Under the pieces are notes generated by a model. It ran no database searches and had not been told where the DNA came from. It saw only the letters and a list, made by a program, of their open reading frames with translations. Source: Brevibacterium daeguense (GTDB lineage: Bacteria > Actinomycetota > Actinomycetes > Actinomycetales > Brevibacteriaceae). From it: a stretch of DNA of 64,000 nt. The stretch is from NCBI RefSeq assembly GCF_021729135.1, contig NZ_JAJTWW010000004.1:310001-374000 (forward strand), given 5' to 3'. Below, in pieces: positions 17,855 through 26,129 of this stretch. The translations under genes were made by a program, and so were the position numbers. Within the stretch, counting starts at the first letter, position 1. The number at the start of each line of letters is the position of its first letter.

Positions 17855-19771
17855 TCACAGGAGCACGTCAGTGAGCTCGCGGGCGTCCGCGAACGCCGAG
17901 GCGACATCGCGGGGCCGTGCCGCATCCCCGACGGTCGTCATCGGACCGGGCAGCGCCGGTCCGCCGACCAGCCGGTTGGGCACGAGCAGATCGAGGTTGA
18001 TGTAGGCGTCGCACTGGATGCGCGAGTCCGCGCCCCCGAACGATCCGGACAGGCACAGCGATCCGTCGGAGACCTCTTTCAGCTCGACCTGGGAATGGGT
18101 CTCGATTCCGAGCTCTGCCACGCGGCGAAGCGCCGGGTACAGGGTGCTGACGCCCTCCCCCTCGCCCGCATGCAGTCGGCTCGTGGTGATGACCGGCGAG
18201 GCGCCGCGCTCCTTCAGCCTCTCCGCCAGCCAAACGGCCCCCAGCCGGCCCATGACATCGTGGACGACGATCCGCCGCCCGCTGACCTCGACGTTCTCCA
18301 GGTCCTGCAGGGGCAGGAGCTCGACCGAGGCGTCGCCGGGCACCGCAGACTGCCGCATGGCAGCACCGGCCGCAGCGACGATGTGATCCGGTTCGACCTC
18401 CCGCACCACATCGGCGGAGAATTCCGTGCCCAACCGGAGCGTGACGCCGAGCTCCTCCAATCGGTCCGCCTGCCACGTGATGATGTCGCGGAATTCGCGC
18501 CTGCTCACGGAGTTGGTCCACTGCAGCATGGCCCCGCCGAGGCGCTCGTTCCTGTCGATGAGTGTGACCTCAGCGCCTCTGAGCGCCAGCCGCCGGGCTG
18601 ACTCCAGCCCGGCCGGCCCACCGCCGACCACAAGCGCTGATCGACCTGACAGGGACGGCAGCTGCTCGACGAGCCGCGAATCCCCCACATCCGGATTCAC
18701 CATGCAGCGCAGCGGCTTATCGGCCAGCAGGGTGTCGACGCAGACGTTGGCGCCGACGCACGGGCGCACCTTCGCGGCCTCCCCTTTCAGGGACAGCGGG
18801 ATCAGCTGCGCATCTGCGATCTGAGCCCTGACCATGCCCACGAGGTCCGCGTCGCCGGAGCGGATGATGTCATCGGCCATGGAGAGCTCGGTGATCCGCC
18901 CGACGATCGCGACGGGCTTGGACACCTGCCGGCACACTTCACGTCCGACGTCGCGGAATCCCCCGTGCTCCATCGGGGTGGGCGCCCAGTGCTTGACCCT
19001 GGCCTCGCGCCGGTTGTTGTTCCCCACCATGACGCTGATGTAGTCCACCTCGGGCTCAAGGGCCCTCGCCACCTCGGCCGCCAGCTGGGGAGTCATTCCA
19101 CCGGGGACAAGATCATCTGCTCCGAGCCGAATGCCCAACGCCATATTCGGGCTGATCGCCTCCTTGACGGCTCGCAGGACTTCTCGGGGCAGGCGCAGGA
19201 TGTTCTCGAAGCTTCCGCCGTACTCGTCGTCCCGATGATTCATCAGCGGCGACAGGAAGGCGCCCAGCAGCAGGCCGTGGGCCATGCTGATCTCGACGCC
19301 GTCGAGGTTCCCCTCCGCGCACCGGCGGGCTGCCGCCGCATAGTCGGCGACCACCTTCGCGAGCTGCTCACGAGAGGCGGGCACCGCCACCTGCTGGCTC
19401 ACTTCCGAGAAGTCGAGCGAAGGGCCGAACACCTCGCGCCCTTCGAACTCGGTCGGCCCGGGGTGGGCCAGCTGAGCCAGGAACAGCCCTCCTTCTTCGT
19501 GCACCGCCTGCGCGACAGCGCGATACCCCGGGATGATGGAGTCGTCGATATTCCACAGGCAGATGCCGCTCCACTCGGCTGAGGGACTGATGGGATTGGC
19601 GCCCGTCACCTGCATTGCCGCACCAGCTCGGGCGCGGGCTCGGTGGTAAGCGATGTACTCCTCAGTGGGCTTGCCGTCCTTGGCCAAGCCCGGCTGGTGC
19701 GCCGGGAGATAGACGCGGCGGCGCAGCTGAAGCGGCCCCACCTGAAGCGGCTGCTCGATGTGCTCGTACAA
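17855..19771 (-). CDS. Three-domain FMN/FAD/Fe-S oxidoreductase, N-methyl amino-acid demethylase-like
   Basis: A 638-residue protein with an old-yellow-enzyme FMN barrel (residues 1-about 370), an iron-sulfur segment, and C-terminal FAD and NAD(P) domains (VVGGGPAGLESARRL near residue 385), the layout of 2,4-dienoyl-CoA reductase and trimethylamine dehydrogenase. The cluster motif reads CVGANVC followed by a Cys 12 residues later, so the second cysteine of the trimethylamine-dehydrogenase pattern CxxCxxC is Ala. As I recall, the stachydrine/N-methylproline demethylase branch also has CVGA. The start is a TTG (19771) seven bases from AAGGAGG; no ATG fits. With the amino-acid oxidase and reductase downstream, demethylation of an N-methyl amino acid is likely. 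Confidence 0.75.
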   Translation of the reverse strand: MYEHIEQPLQVGPLQLRRRVYLPAHQPGLAKDGKPTEEYIAYHRARARAGAAMQVTGANPISPSAEWSGICLWNIDDSIIPGYRAVAQAVHEEGGLFLAQLAHPGPTEFEGREVFGPSLDFSEVSQQVAVPASREQLAKVVADYAAAARRCAEGNLDGVEISMAHGLLLGAFLSPLMNHRDDEYGGSFENILRLPREVLRAVKEAISPNMALGIRLGADDLVPGGMTPQLAAEVARALEPEVDYISVMVGNNNRREARVKHWAPTPMEHGGFRDVGREVCRQVSKPVAIVGRITELSMADDIIRSGDADLVGMVRAQIADAQLIPLSLKGEAAKVRPCVGANVCVDTLLADKPLRCMVNPDVGDSRLVEQLPSLSGRSALVVGGGPAGLESARRLALRGAEVTLIDRNERLGGAMLQWTNSVSRREFRDIITWQADRLEELGVTLRLGTEFSADVVREVEPDHIVAAAGAAMRQSAVPGDASVELLPLQDLENVEVSGRRIVVHDVMGRLGAVWLAERLKERGASPVITTSRLHAGEGEGVSTLYPALRRVAELGIETHSQVELKEVSDGSLCLSGSFGGADSRIQCDAYINLDLLVPNRLVGGPALPGPMTTVGDAARPRDVASAFADARELTDVLL

Positions 19772-19803
19772 CTCAAGGCCTCCTTGCCTAGAGACAGCCT
19801 CGA

Positions 19804-19839
19804 CTATGCTGTAGGTCACATAGTAGGTTACGGATAACC
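19804..19839. promoter_or_regulatory. GntR-type operator region between the demethylase-like gene and its regulator
   Basis: The 153-bp divergent gap holds GGTTA-CGGA-TAACC (19826-19839), CTATG-N10-CATAG (19804-19808/19819-19823) and a direct repeat GTAGGTCAC/GTAGGTTAC 12 bp apart (19811 and 19823). On the minus strand TACTAT overlaps these elements and could be the -10 of the catabolic operon. The adjacent FCD-type GntR protein is the obvious ligand-responsive repressor. Confidence 0.5.
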
Positions 19840-19924
19840 GATAAGCCATGGACGGATTTCCAGCTTTTCGGATTGTGCGGGAATCCACTCCAGGATCCGC
19901 CGGCGTTGTGACAAAGGAGCCGCG

Positions 19925-20578
19925 ATGCCTGACGAGAGCATTCCGCTCGGTGAACACCTGACCCTGCGAGAGAAAGCCACGCAGTTCATCAAGGGCGAGC
20001 TGCTCAAAGGCGAGGTCCGCGCCGGCACCATTCTCTCGGCCAACTCCCTGGCCCGCGATCTTGGGATCTCCAACTCGCCGATGCGCGAGGCCCTGATGGA
20101 CCTCGTCGCTCAGGGCCTGCTCGAAGTGGTGCGGAATCGCGGCTTTCGGGTCAGAACCATGACCCGGCACGACCTCGATGAAGTCCGGGAGATGAGAGCG
20201 ATCCTCGAAGTTGCCGCAATCCAGAAGCTGGCAGAGCGAGGGCTGTCTGCCTCAGAACGTCGACGGGCGGAGCAGCTGTATGCACGATCGAAATCGATCG
20301 CTGAGTTCGACGATCGGTTCGCCATTCTTGACGCCGACCACGAGTTCCACATGTTCCTGGTCTCCCTGCTCGGAAATCGGAGGCTCGCAGAATGCATCAG
20401 CAACCTGCGCGACCAGACGCGGATCTGCGGTGCATTCGATTCGACCCCGATCGACGATCTGAAGGCATGCGCCGAAGAACACGGGGCCATGCTGGAATCA
20501 GTCGTGTTGAAGGATCATGTTCGCGCGGTCGCGCTCATGACGCAGCATTTGGAGTACTCGGAATTGTCCGCCAAGTGA
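19925..20578 (+). CDS. GntR-family regulator with FCD domain
   Basis: A 217-residue repressor. The winged helix is at residues about 14-78 (SLARDLGISNSPMREALMDL, with the wing RNRGFRV). The FCD effector domain has its usual metal/ligand residues, Asp and His in DADHEFH and further His in EEHGAM and TQHL. AAAGGAG precedes the ATG. It is transcribed divergently from the demethylase-like gene and most likely represses the operon running from 19771 down to 12507, with a pathway amino or organic acid as inducer. Confidence 0.85.
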   Translation: MPDESIPLGEHLTLREKATQFIKGELLKGEVRAGTILSANSLARDLGISNSPMREALMDLVAQGLLEVVRNRGFRVRTMTRHDLDEVREMRAILEVAAIQKLAERGLSASERRRAEQLYARSKSIAEFDDRFAILDADHEFHMFLVSLLGNRRLAECISNLRDQTRICGAFDSTPIDDLKACAEEHGAMLESVVLKDHVRAVALMTQHLEYSELSAK

Positions 20579-20678
20579 ACTGCTCAACATCAGCTTCTTC
20601 CGGGCGCCTGTGCCGCCTCGGCCCGTGGATCCACTGCGAACAGCCCGAGCTGAAGCAACGTGCAGTTACCATGACGCA

Positions 20679-21254
20679 ATGACGCGGATCGCGGTCATCG
20701 GCACTGCAGGCTCGGGGAAGTCGACGATCGCCGCCGCCATCGCCCAGACGCTCGGAGTCCCCCGCCTCGAGCTCGACTCCCTGCATTGGCAGGCGAACTG
20801 GACACGGGCACAGCCCGACCAGATGCGTTCCGAGGTCGCGGCGTTCATGAGCGAAGCCGTGAATGGCGGCAGCTGGGTGATCGACGGGAACTACCGCGGG
20901 ATCCTCGGCAATCAGGTGCTGGACGGCGCCGATACCGTCGTCTGGCTGGATCCCATCCGCTCGCGCATGATCACCCAGTCCGCCCGCCGCTCGATCCGCA
21001 GGACGGTGACCCGCGAGGAGCTGTGGAACGGCAACCGCGAACCCCGCGCGGACTTCTTCCTGGCCTGGCGGGACCACTCGGTCCTGACATGGTCGCGAGC
21101 GATCGTCGACATGAACCGGCCGCGCTACCTCCGTATCCTGCAGGCGCCGGAGAACGCGCACCTGACAGTGGTGCGCCTCCGGAACCGCGCTCAGACCGAC
21201 GGCTTCCTTGCCGATCTGCGGCGCAGCGCCGGGATCGAGTCTTCTCAGGAGTGA
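20679..21254 (+). CDS. P-loop NTPase related to adenylate kinase/FlaR
   Basis: A 191-residue cytosolic kinase-like protein. Walker A is GTAGSGKST at residues 8-16, LELDSLHW follows, and WVIDGNYRG is the segment conserved in the so-called DNA topology modulation (FlaR) proteins. The real substrate of this family is not established. The ATG at 20679 is favoured because the P-loop would then lie at its normal distance from the N-terminus; the in-frame extension upstream is not protein-like. No clear ribosome-binding site is seen. Confidence 0.75.
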   Translation: MTRIAVIGTAGSGKSTIAAAIAQTLGVPRLELDSLHWQANWTRAQPDQMRSEVAAFMSEAVNGGSWVIDGNYRGILGNQVLDGADTVVWLDPIRSRMITQSARRSIRRTVTREELWNGNREPRADFFLAWRDHSVLTWSRAIVDMNRPRYLRILQAPENAHLTVVRLRNRAQTDGFLADLRRSAGIESSQE

Positions 21255-21282
21255 GCGAATCGAATCACCTCAGGAGTGAGCG
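21244..21282. repeat. Direct repeat CTCAGGAGTGAGCG around a stop codon
   Basis: CTCAGGAGTGAGCG at 21244-21257, which contains the stop codon of the FlaR-like gene, is repeated exactly at 21269-21282, 25 bp further on. The second copy supplies an AGGAG and a GTG in frame with the next gene, so the duplication could have created an alternative start. Confidence 0.6.
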
Positions 21283-21317
21283 TAGAATCCCCGCCCACCG
21301 GTCTGTACTCTCGAAAG

Positions 21318-21875
21318 ATGAGACCGCTGAGGTACTCCATCAACGTCACCGTCGACGGCTGCTGCGATCACCGCGTCGGCATTCCGGACGAAGAGCTGCA
21401 CCAGCATCATGCAAACAACATCGCCCAGGCCGATGCCCTTCTGTTCGGCCGGGTGACCTACCAGATGATGGAAGAGGCGTGGCGGCTCCCCCAGGCGCTG
21501 GAGACCATGCCCGAATGGACTCACCCCTTCGCGCGGACGATCGACGCCGCACAGAAGTACGTCGTCTCCAGCACCCTCGACCAGGTCGACTGGAACTCCG
21601 AGCTCGTGCAGGGTGACCTGCAGGAGGCCGTCCAGCAGCTCAAGCGCGAGCCGGGGAACGGGATCTTCGTCGGCGGCGTGACACTCCCTCTGGCACTGGC
21701 CGAACTCGGCCTGATCGACGAGTACGAGTTCGTCGTGCACCCGCGCGCCGTCGGACACGGGCCGACCCTGCTCGCAGGGCTGTCCGCACCCCTCGAGCTC
21801 ACGCTGGTGAATCAGGTGACATTCGCCTCGGGCGCTGTGGCGCTGCAGTACGAGGCGGCTACTCGCCGCTCTTGA
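21318..21875 (+). CDS. Dihydrofolate reductase (RibD C-terminal-like) family protein
   Basis: A 185-residue member of the RibD_C/DHFR-like fold, typified by actinobacterial YyaP/YwjB proteins: RPLRYSINVTVDGC at the start, ADALLFGRVTYQMM, KYVVSSTL and GIFVGGVTLPLALAELGLIDEY. A reductase with NADPH is expected but the substrate is unknown. The ATG at 21318 gives the family-typical N-terminus; a GTG at 21276 with a duplicated AGGAG is an alternative. The 3' end overlaps the convergent SulP gene by 17 bp. Confidence 0.85.
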   Translation: MRPLRYSINVTVDGCCDHRVGIPDEELHQHHANNIAQADALLFGRVTYQMMEEAWRLPQALETMPEWTHPFARTIDAAQKYVVSSTLDQVDWNSELVQGDLQEAVQQLKREPGNGIFVGGVTLPLALAELGLIDEYEFVVHPRAVGHGPTLLAGLSAPLELTLVNQVTFASGAVALQYEAATRRS

Positions 21876-23388
21876 CCATCCCGCCCAGCCGGACGCGCAT
21901 GCGGCGGCTGGCCTGGTTGAGTCCGACGATGTCGACGTGCTTGCCGTAGTTCTCGTACTTGTCGGTGACGGAGTCCAGTGCGGCGATGGTGGAGGCATCC
22001 CACAGGTGGGACTGGTGCATGTCGATGATGATGTGCTCGGGGTCCTCGGCATACTCGAACATCGTGTACAGGTCATTCGACGAAGCGAAGAACAGTTCGC
22101 CCTCGACGGTGTAGCGGGCGGTCGACCGCCCGTCCTCCTCGATGAGCTCCCGCCTGACTGTCACGAAGTGGGCCACCCGGTTGGCGAACGCGACCATCGC
22201 CACCAGCACGCCGAGGGCGACGCCGATCGCGAGGTTGTTGGTCCACACGGTGGCGATCACGGTGGTCAGCATGACGGTCGTCTCCGACTTCGGCATCCGG
22301 GCGAGCGTGCTCGGGCGGATGGAGTGCCAGTCGAACGTCGCCCAGGACACGAAGATCATGATCGCCACGAGCGCGGCCATCGGGATCAGCGCGACGATGT
22401 CACCCAAGGCCACGACCAGGATCAGCAAGAACACGCCGGCGCAGAACGTCGAGATCCTGGTGCGTGCGCCGGAGGCCTTGACGTTGATCATGGTCTGGCC
22501 GATCATCGCGCAGCCGCCCATGCCGCCGAAGAAGCCGGTGACGATGTTCGCCACACCCTGCGCCCAGGATTCACGCGTCTTGTTCGAGCGGGTGTCGGTG
22601 ATGTCGTCGACGAGCTTGGCGGTCATGAGCGATTCGAGCAGTCCGACGACCGCCATCGCCAGGGCATAGGGAGCGATGACCTGCAGCGTCTCCAGGTTCA
22701 GCGGCACGTTCGGGAAGAGCAGCGAGGGCAGCGATTCCGGGAGCTCGCCTTTGCTGCCGACGTCGGGCACGTCCCAGGAGAAGATCACGACCAGCAGCGT
22801 GAGCACGATGATCGCGACCAGCGGCGCCGGCACCGCGGAGGTGAACCTGGGCAGCACGAACACGATGACGAGGCCGAGCAGGCACAGCGGGTAGACGAGC
22901 CAGGGCACGCCGATGAGCTCGGGCACCTGGGAGATGAAGATCAGGATCGCCAGCGCGTTGACGAAGCCGACCATCACGGAACGGGGGATGAAGCGCATGA
23001 GGCGGGCCGCGCCGACCAGCGCGAGGACGACCTGGAAGATGCCGGCGAGGATGACGGCGGCGATGAGGTAGTCGATGCCGTGGGAGTCGACCAGCGGGGC
23101 GATGACGAGCGCGACCGCGCCGGTGGCAGCGGAGATCATCGCCGGCCGACCGCCGAGGATCGCGGTGGTCACCGCCATCGTGAACGAGGCGAACAGGCCG
23201 ACCCGGGGGTCCACGCCGGCGATGATGGAGAAGGCGATCGCCTCGGGGATGAGCGCCAGGGCGACCACGAGTCCGCCGAGGATCTCGGTCTTGAGCCAGC
23301 CCGGGCGCCGCAGCGTCAGGCGGACGCTCTGGCGCTCCTCCGGGGTCGGAGCGTCCCGCGCACCGGCACGAGTCAGGGATGTGGACAC
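21859..23388 (-). CDS. SulP-family inorganic anion transporter with STAS domain
   Basis: A 509-residue transporter with 12-14 membrane segments. The N-terminal ALALIPEAIAFSIIAG is the SulP signature and GGMGGCAMIGQTMINV the second conserved block. A C-terminal STAS domain follows (residues about 415-500, IIIDMHQSHLWDASTIAALD). Bacterial homologues move sulfate, bicarbonate or dicarboxylates; the sequence does not decide between them. Translation starts at a GTG (23388) after TAGGAGA, which lies inside the perfect 12-bp palindrome TCTCCTAGGAGA (23395-23406). Two sets of repeats lie upstream. Confidence 0.9.
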   Translation of the reverse strand: MSTSLTRAGARDAPTPEERQSVRLTLRRPGWLKTEILGGLVVALALIPEAIAFSIIAGVDPRVGLFASFTMAVTTAILGGRPAMISAATGAVALVIAPLVDSHGIDYLIAAVILAGIFQVVLALVGAARLMRFIPRSVMVGFVNALAILIFISQVPELIGVPWLVYPLCLLGLVIVFVLPRFTSAVPAPLVAIIVLTLLVVIFSWDVPDVGSKGELPESLPSLLFPNVPLNLETLQVIAPYALAMAVVGLLESLMTAKLVDDITDTRSNKTRESWAQGVANIVTGFFGGMGGCAMIGQTMINVKASGARTRISTFCAGVFLLILVVALGDIVALIPMAALVAIMIFVSWATFDWHSIRPSTLARMPKSETTVMLTTVIATVWTNNLAIGVALGVLVAMVAFANRVAHFVTVRRELIEEDGRSTARYTVEGELFFASSNDLYTMFEYAEDPEHIIIDMHQSHLWDASTIAALDSVTDKYENYGKHVDIVGLNQASRRMRVRLGGMVKSGE

Positions 23389-23420
23389 AGGGGGTCTCCT
23401 AGGAGAAGGGAGAGCAGGGA

Positions 23421-23470
23421 GACGTCAACCTTCACGGCGCGTCAGAGTTCGACGACAACCTTAACGGCGC
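23421..23470. repeat. 20-bp direct repeat, 30 bp period, upstream of the SulP gene
   Basis: GACGTCAACCTTCACGGCGC (23421-23440) recurs as GACGACAACCTTAACGGCGC (23451-23470), 18 of 20 identical, start-to-start distance 30 bp (three turns). It lies 33-82 bp before the SulP start, where an operator is expected. Confidence 0.65.
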
Positions 23471-23535
23471 CCGACGGCCCTGAGCTATTCGACCGCGGAG
23501 CTGGGCGAGCAGCTCACCCAGCTCGACACCCTGCG

Positions 23536-23598
23536 CGCCCGGCTCAGGTGCGCACACGCCCGGCTCAGATGTGCACGCGCCCAGCTCAGCTGATTGCG
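23536..23598. repeat. Three tandem 21-bp repeats between the EamA and SulP genes
   Basis: The core CGCCCGGCTCAG starts at 23536 and 23557, with a third copy (CGCCCAGCTCAG) at 23578, a constant 21-bp period. The array ends two bases before the EamA stop codon on the minus strand. No coding sequence covers it convincingly. Confidence 0.65.
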
Positions 23599-23599
23599 C

Positions 23600-24547
23600 T
23601 CAAGTCGTCGTCGCGGTTCCCGGCTGCGTCCCCGGCTGCAGCCGCGGGTCCACCGTCCAGCGCCGCGTCGCCCGCCGCCACCTGCCCAGCCTGATCGACC
23701 CCAGGAACACCCCGCCGACGATGAGCACGGCGCCGCCCAGCTCCTGCCAGGACACCGTCTGGCCCAGCACCAGCCACGCCGCCGACATCCCGACCACCGG
23801 CACCAGCAGGGAGAAGGGCGCGACGACCCCCGCTTCGTGCCGGGCCATGAGCCAGGTCCAGATGCCGGTCCCGATCACGGTGCCGAAGGTCACCAGGTAG
23901 GCCAGGCCCGCAAGCGCGAGCAGCCCGGTCTGCGTGCCCACCCCGGCGAACGCCTCGGCGATCTCGGCCGGCCCCTCGACGGCCAGCGACAGGGCGAGCA
24001 TCGGCACCGGTGGGACGATCGACATCCACATCGTGAGGCGGACCGGCTCGGTCGTGCCGGACTGGCGATTGCAGATGTTGCCGAACGCCCAGCCGAAAGC
24101 GCCGGCGAGCGTGAGCAGGAACGGAACCACGCTCGCGGTCTCCCAGCGGTACCAGCCGACAACCGTCAGCCCGCCGACTGCGATGAGGATTCCGACCACC
24201 TGGATGCCGGTCAGCCGCTCGCGCAGGAAGACCATTCCGAGCAGCACCGTGAAGGGAGCCGACGACTGCAGGACCAGCGACGCCAGGCCGGCCGGCATGC
24301 CCTCCGCCATCGCCCAGAACAGGAAGAGGAACTGCAGGGTCCCGAATCCCAGGCCGTAGCCGATCAGCCACTTCCACTCCACCTGCGGACGGGGAACGAG
24401 CAGGAGCGTGGGAATCGCGATGACGGCGAAGCGCAGTGCGGCGAGCAGGAACGGCGGGAAGTGCTGAAGCGCGGCGTCCATCGCGATGAAGTTGATCCCC
24501 CACATCACGACGACGGACAGCGCGAGGAGGACATGGCGGACCGGCAT
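23600..24547 (-). CDS. EamA-family (DMT superfamily) permease
   Basis: A 315-residue protein with ten predicted membrane helices in two EamA halves (residues about 5-140 and 150-295). GLASLVLQSSAPFTVLLGMVFLRERL is the typical EamA helix 4-5 signature. Relatives export amino-acid metabolites such as cysteine derivatives or purines. The ATG at 24547 has GAGG nearby. The C-terminal tail (ATRRWTVDPRLQPGTQPGTATTT) is unusually long and Thr-rich. It may be co-transcribed with SulP, 212 bp downstream. Confidence 0.85.
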   Translation of the reverse strand: MPVRHVLLALSVVVMWGINFIAMDAALQHFPPFLLAALRFAVIAIPTLLLVPRPQVEWKWLIGYGLGFGTLQFLFLFWAMAEGMPAGLASLVLQSSAPFTVLLGMVFLRERLTGIQVVGILIAVGGLTVVGWYRWETASVVPFLLTLAGAFGWAFGNICNRQSGTTEPVRLTMWMSIVPPVPMLALSLAVEGPAEIAEAFAGVGTQTGLLALAGLAYLVTFGTVIGTGIWTWLMARHEAGVVAPFSLLVPVVGMSAAWLVLGQTVSWQELGGAVLIVGGVFLGSIRLGRWRRATRRWTVDPRLQPGTQPGTATTT

Positions 24548-24646
24548 GCCTCGATCATCGTGCAGGAGTGGCGCAGGGCACAATCGACCGTCGACAGACG
24601 CCGGTGCGGCTTCGGCGAAGTCGACTCAGAACTCAATGCTCAGCAC

Positions 24647-25342
24647 TCAGCCCGCAGCCCGGGTCCCACCGCCCAAGGAGGTCGCGGATATGAGCAGTCG
24701 AACCGCCTCGGCACTGCCGACCACGCGAATCTCCGGGAGCTCTTCGAGCGCCGCTCCCCCGATCACGCACGCCTTCCAGTCCTTGGTGGTGGCAGACACC
24801 TCGGCGTCAGCGGACTCCGGCATCAGCGTTCTGCGGATGGTCGTGGCTTCCTCGGTCACTGCCGCGAGGTAGGTGACCGGCTCGGAATCCCCAAGTCGGG
24901 AGTCGGTGAGGCTGAGCAGGACACGCTGCCCTTCCCGTGCCCCCGAGGAGGCGCGGGCGTGCGCGCGCATTGCGAGCACCACCGTGTCCGGACTCATGTC
25001 CGCCTCGATCGGCAGTGCCGGGGATTCGACCGCCCAGAGTGACAGCGCAGTGTTGACGGACTCGAGCCCGCTGCCCCACTCCGTGAGCTCGTAGACATCT
25101 GCTCGTGCCGGCGCCGGCAGCTGTCGCCGCCGCACGATCCCGTGGCCTTCCAGATCATGCAGGCGCTGCGTCAGCACGGTGGGTCCGATCCCGATCACGT
25201 CCCGCTGGATGTCGGTGAAGCGCTTGGGCCCCAGCAGGAGCTCGCGCACGATGATCATCGTCCACCGTTCACCGATGAGATCGAGGGCATGAGCCGCCGC
25301 ACAGCCGTCGTTGTAGGAGCCATAAGAACGCCGAGAAGCCAT
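24647..25342 (-). CDS. HxlR-family transcriptional regulator
   Basis: A 231-residue regulator. The HxlR winged helix is at residues about 10-100, with the diagnostic N-terminal Cys in YNDGCAAAHALDLIGERWTMIIVRELLLGPKRF, followed by the GIGPTVLTQRLHDLEGHGIVRRR recognition segment. A 120-residue C-terminal domain of the SCP2/sterol-carrier-like type (ALSLWAVESPALPIEADMSPDTVVLAMRA) is fused to it. The ATG at 25342 has AGGA seven bases before; a GTG two codons earlier is too close. It is divergent from two DinB-like proteins and very probably binds the palindrome at 25352-25369. Confidence 0.88.
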   Translation of the reverse strand: MASRRSYGSYNDGCAAAHALDLIGERWTMIIVRELLLGPKRFTDIQRDVIGIGPTVLTQRLHDLEGHGIVRRRQLPAPARADVYELTEWGSGLESVNTALSLWAVESPALPIEADMSPDTVVLAMRAHARASSGAREGQRVLLSLTDSRLGDSEPVTYLAAVTEEATTIRRTLMPESADAEVSATTKDWKACVIGGAALEELPEIRVVGSAEAVRLLISATSLGGGTRAAG

Positions 25343-25374
25343 TGACACATCCTACTCTCGATAGAGTAGTGTCA
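25343..25374. promoter_or_regulatory. HxlR operator: CTACTCT-CGAT-AGAGTAG
   Basis: CTACTCT (25352-25358) and AGAGTAG (25363-25369) form a perfect inverted repeat with a 4-bp centre. TGACAC (25343-25348) and GTGTCA (25369-25374) form a second, offset dyad around it. The element touches the HxlR start codon and lies 60 bp upstream of the divergent gene at 25432, ideal for autoregulation and control of the neighbour. Confidence 0.7.
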
Positions 25375-25431
25375 ACTACAGTTTCAGTAGTCATCCCATC
25401 CCATTGACCACCATCCGACGAAGGAGCCGGC

Positions 25432-26124
25432 ATGCACGGGTCAGCAATGGCAATCTGGCAGACGGTCCATTCCGTACGACTGCAGCTCGCAGCGGATCTC
25501 TCCGACCTGGACCACGATCAGTGGCGCACACCTTCTCTCTGCCCGGGGTGGGACGTCCATGACGTCCTGGCGCACCTGGTGGATACGGCCCGGACGGGTC
25601 GCCTGTCCTTCGTCCGCGAGTTGATCGCCGCGCGGCTGGACTTCGACCGAGCGAACGAGCGAGGCATTGCCCGGGAGAAGCGCTCGGACCCGCTGGAGAC
25701 GGTCGCCGCGCTGCGGGACTCAGCGAACCTCACCCGAACCCCACCCGCCAACCTCGCGACGCGTCTGGTCGAGGTGATCGTGCACGGCGAGGACATCCGC
25801 CGGCCACTGGGTCTCGTGGGAAACTACCCGGCGGGCGCGATCGCGGAGGCCCTCGAGTATCAGCTGCGCACGCCCGTGTCCTTCGGCGGCGGGCGGGAGC
25901 GAACGGCCGGTGTCCGGCTGATCGACCGGAAGACCGGAACCAGTTGGGGAGCGGGAGACGACGGGGAGGGCGAGGTCGAGGGCGACGCCATCGACCTGCT
26001 GCTCGCGGTGTCAGGACGACAGGTCGATCCCCAGCGGCTGACGGGAAGTGGGGCCTCCCGGCTCGCGGCCGCAGCGGGGCCACCGGCCGACCGGGCGCCT
26101 CGGCGCCGACGAGTGAAGAGGTGA
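25432..26124 (+). CDS. Maleylpyruvate isomerase/DinB-like protein (TIGR03083 type)
   Basis: A 230-residue four-helix-bundle protein of the mycothiol-dependent maleylpyruvate isomerase N-terminal family. Family marks are TPSLCPGWDVHDVLAHLVDTA, with the metal-ligand His in LAHL, and IVHGEDIRRPLG with a second His. A thiol-cofactor transferase or metal-binding role is expected, but no substrate is known. AAGGAG is five bases from the ATG. The last 30 residues are Ala/Arg-rich and look poorly conserved. It is followed five bases later by a paralogue. Confidence 0.8.
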   Translation: MHGSAMAIWQTVHSVRLQLAADLSDLDHDQWRTPSLCPGWDVHDVLAHLVDTARTGRLSFVRELIAARLDFDRANERGIAREKRSDPLETVAALRDSANLTRTPPANLATRLVEVIVHGEDIRRPLGLVGNYPAGAIAEALEYQLRTPVSFGGGRERTAGVRLIDRKTGTSWGAGDDGEGEVEGDAIDLLLAVSGRQVDPQRLTGSGASRLAAAAGPPADRAPRRRRVKR

Positions 26125-26129
26125 CCGGC

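Noticed and set aside
21937..23694. Plus-strand open frame opposite SulP
   Set aside because: Same artefact: highly charged antisense of a membrane protein, no start signal.
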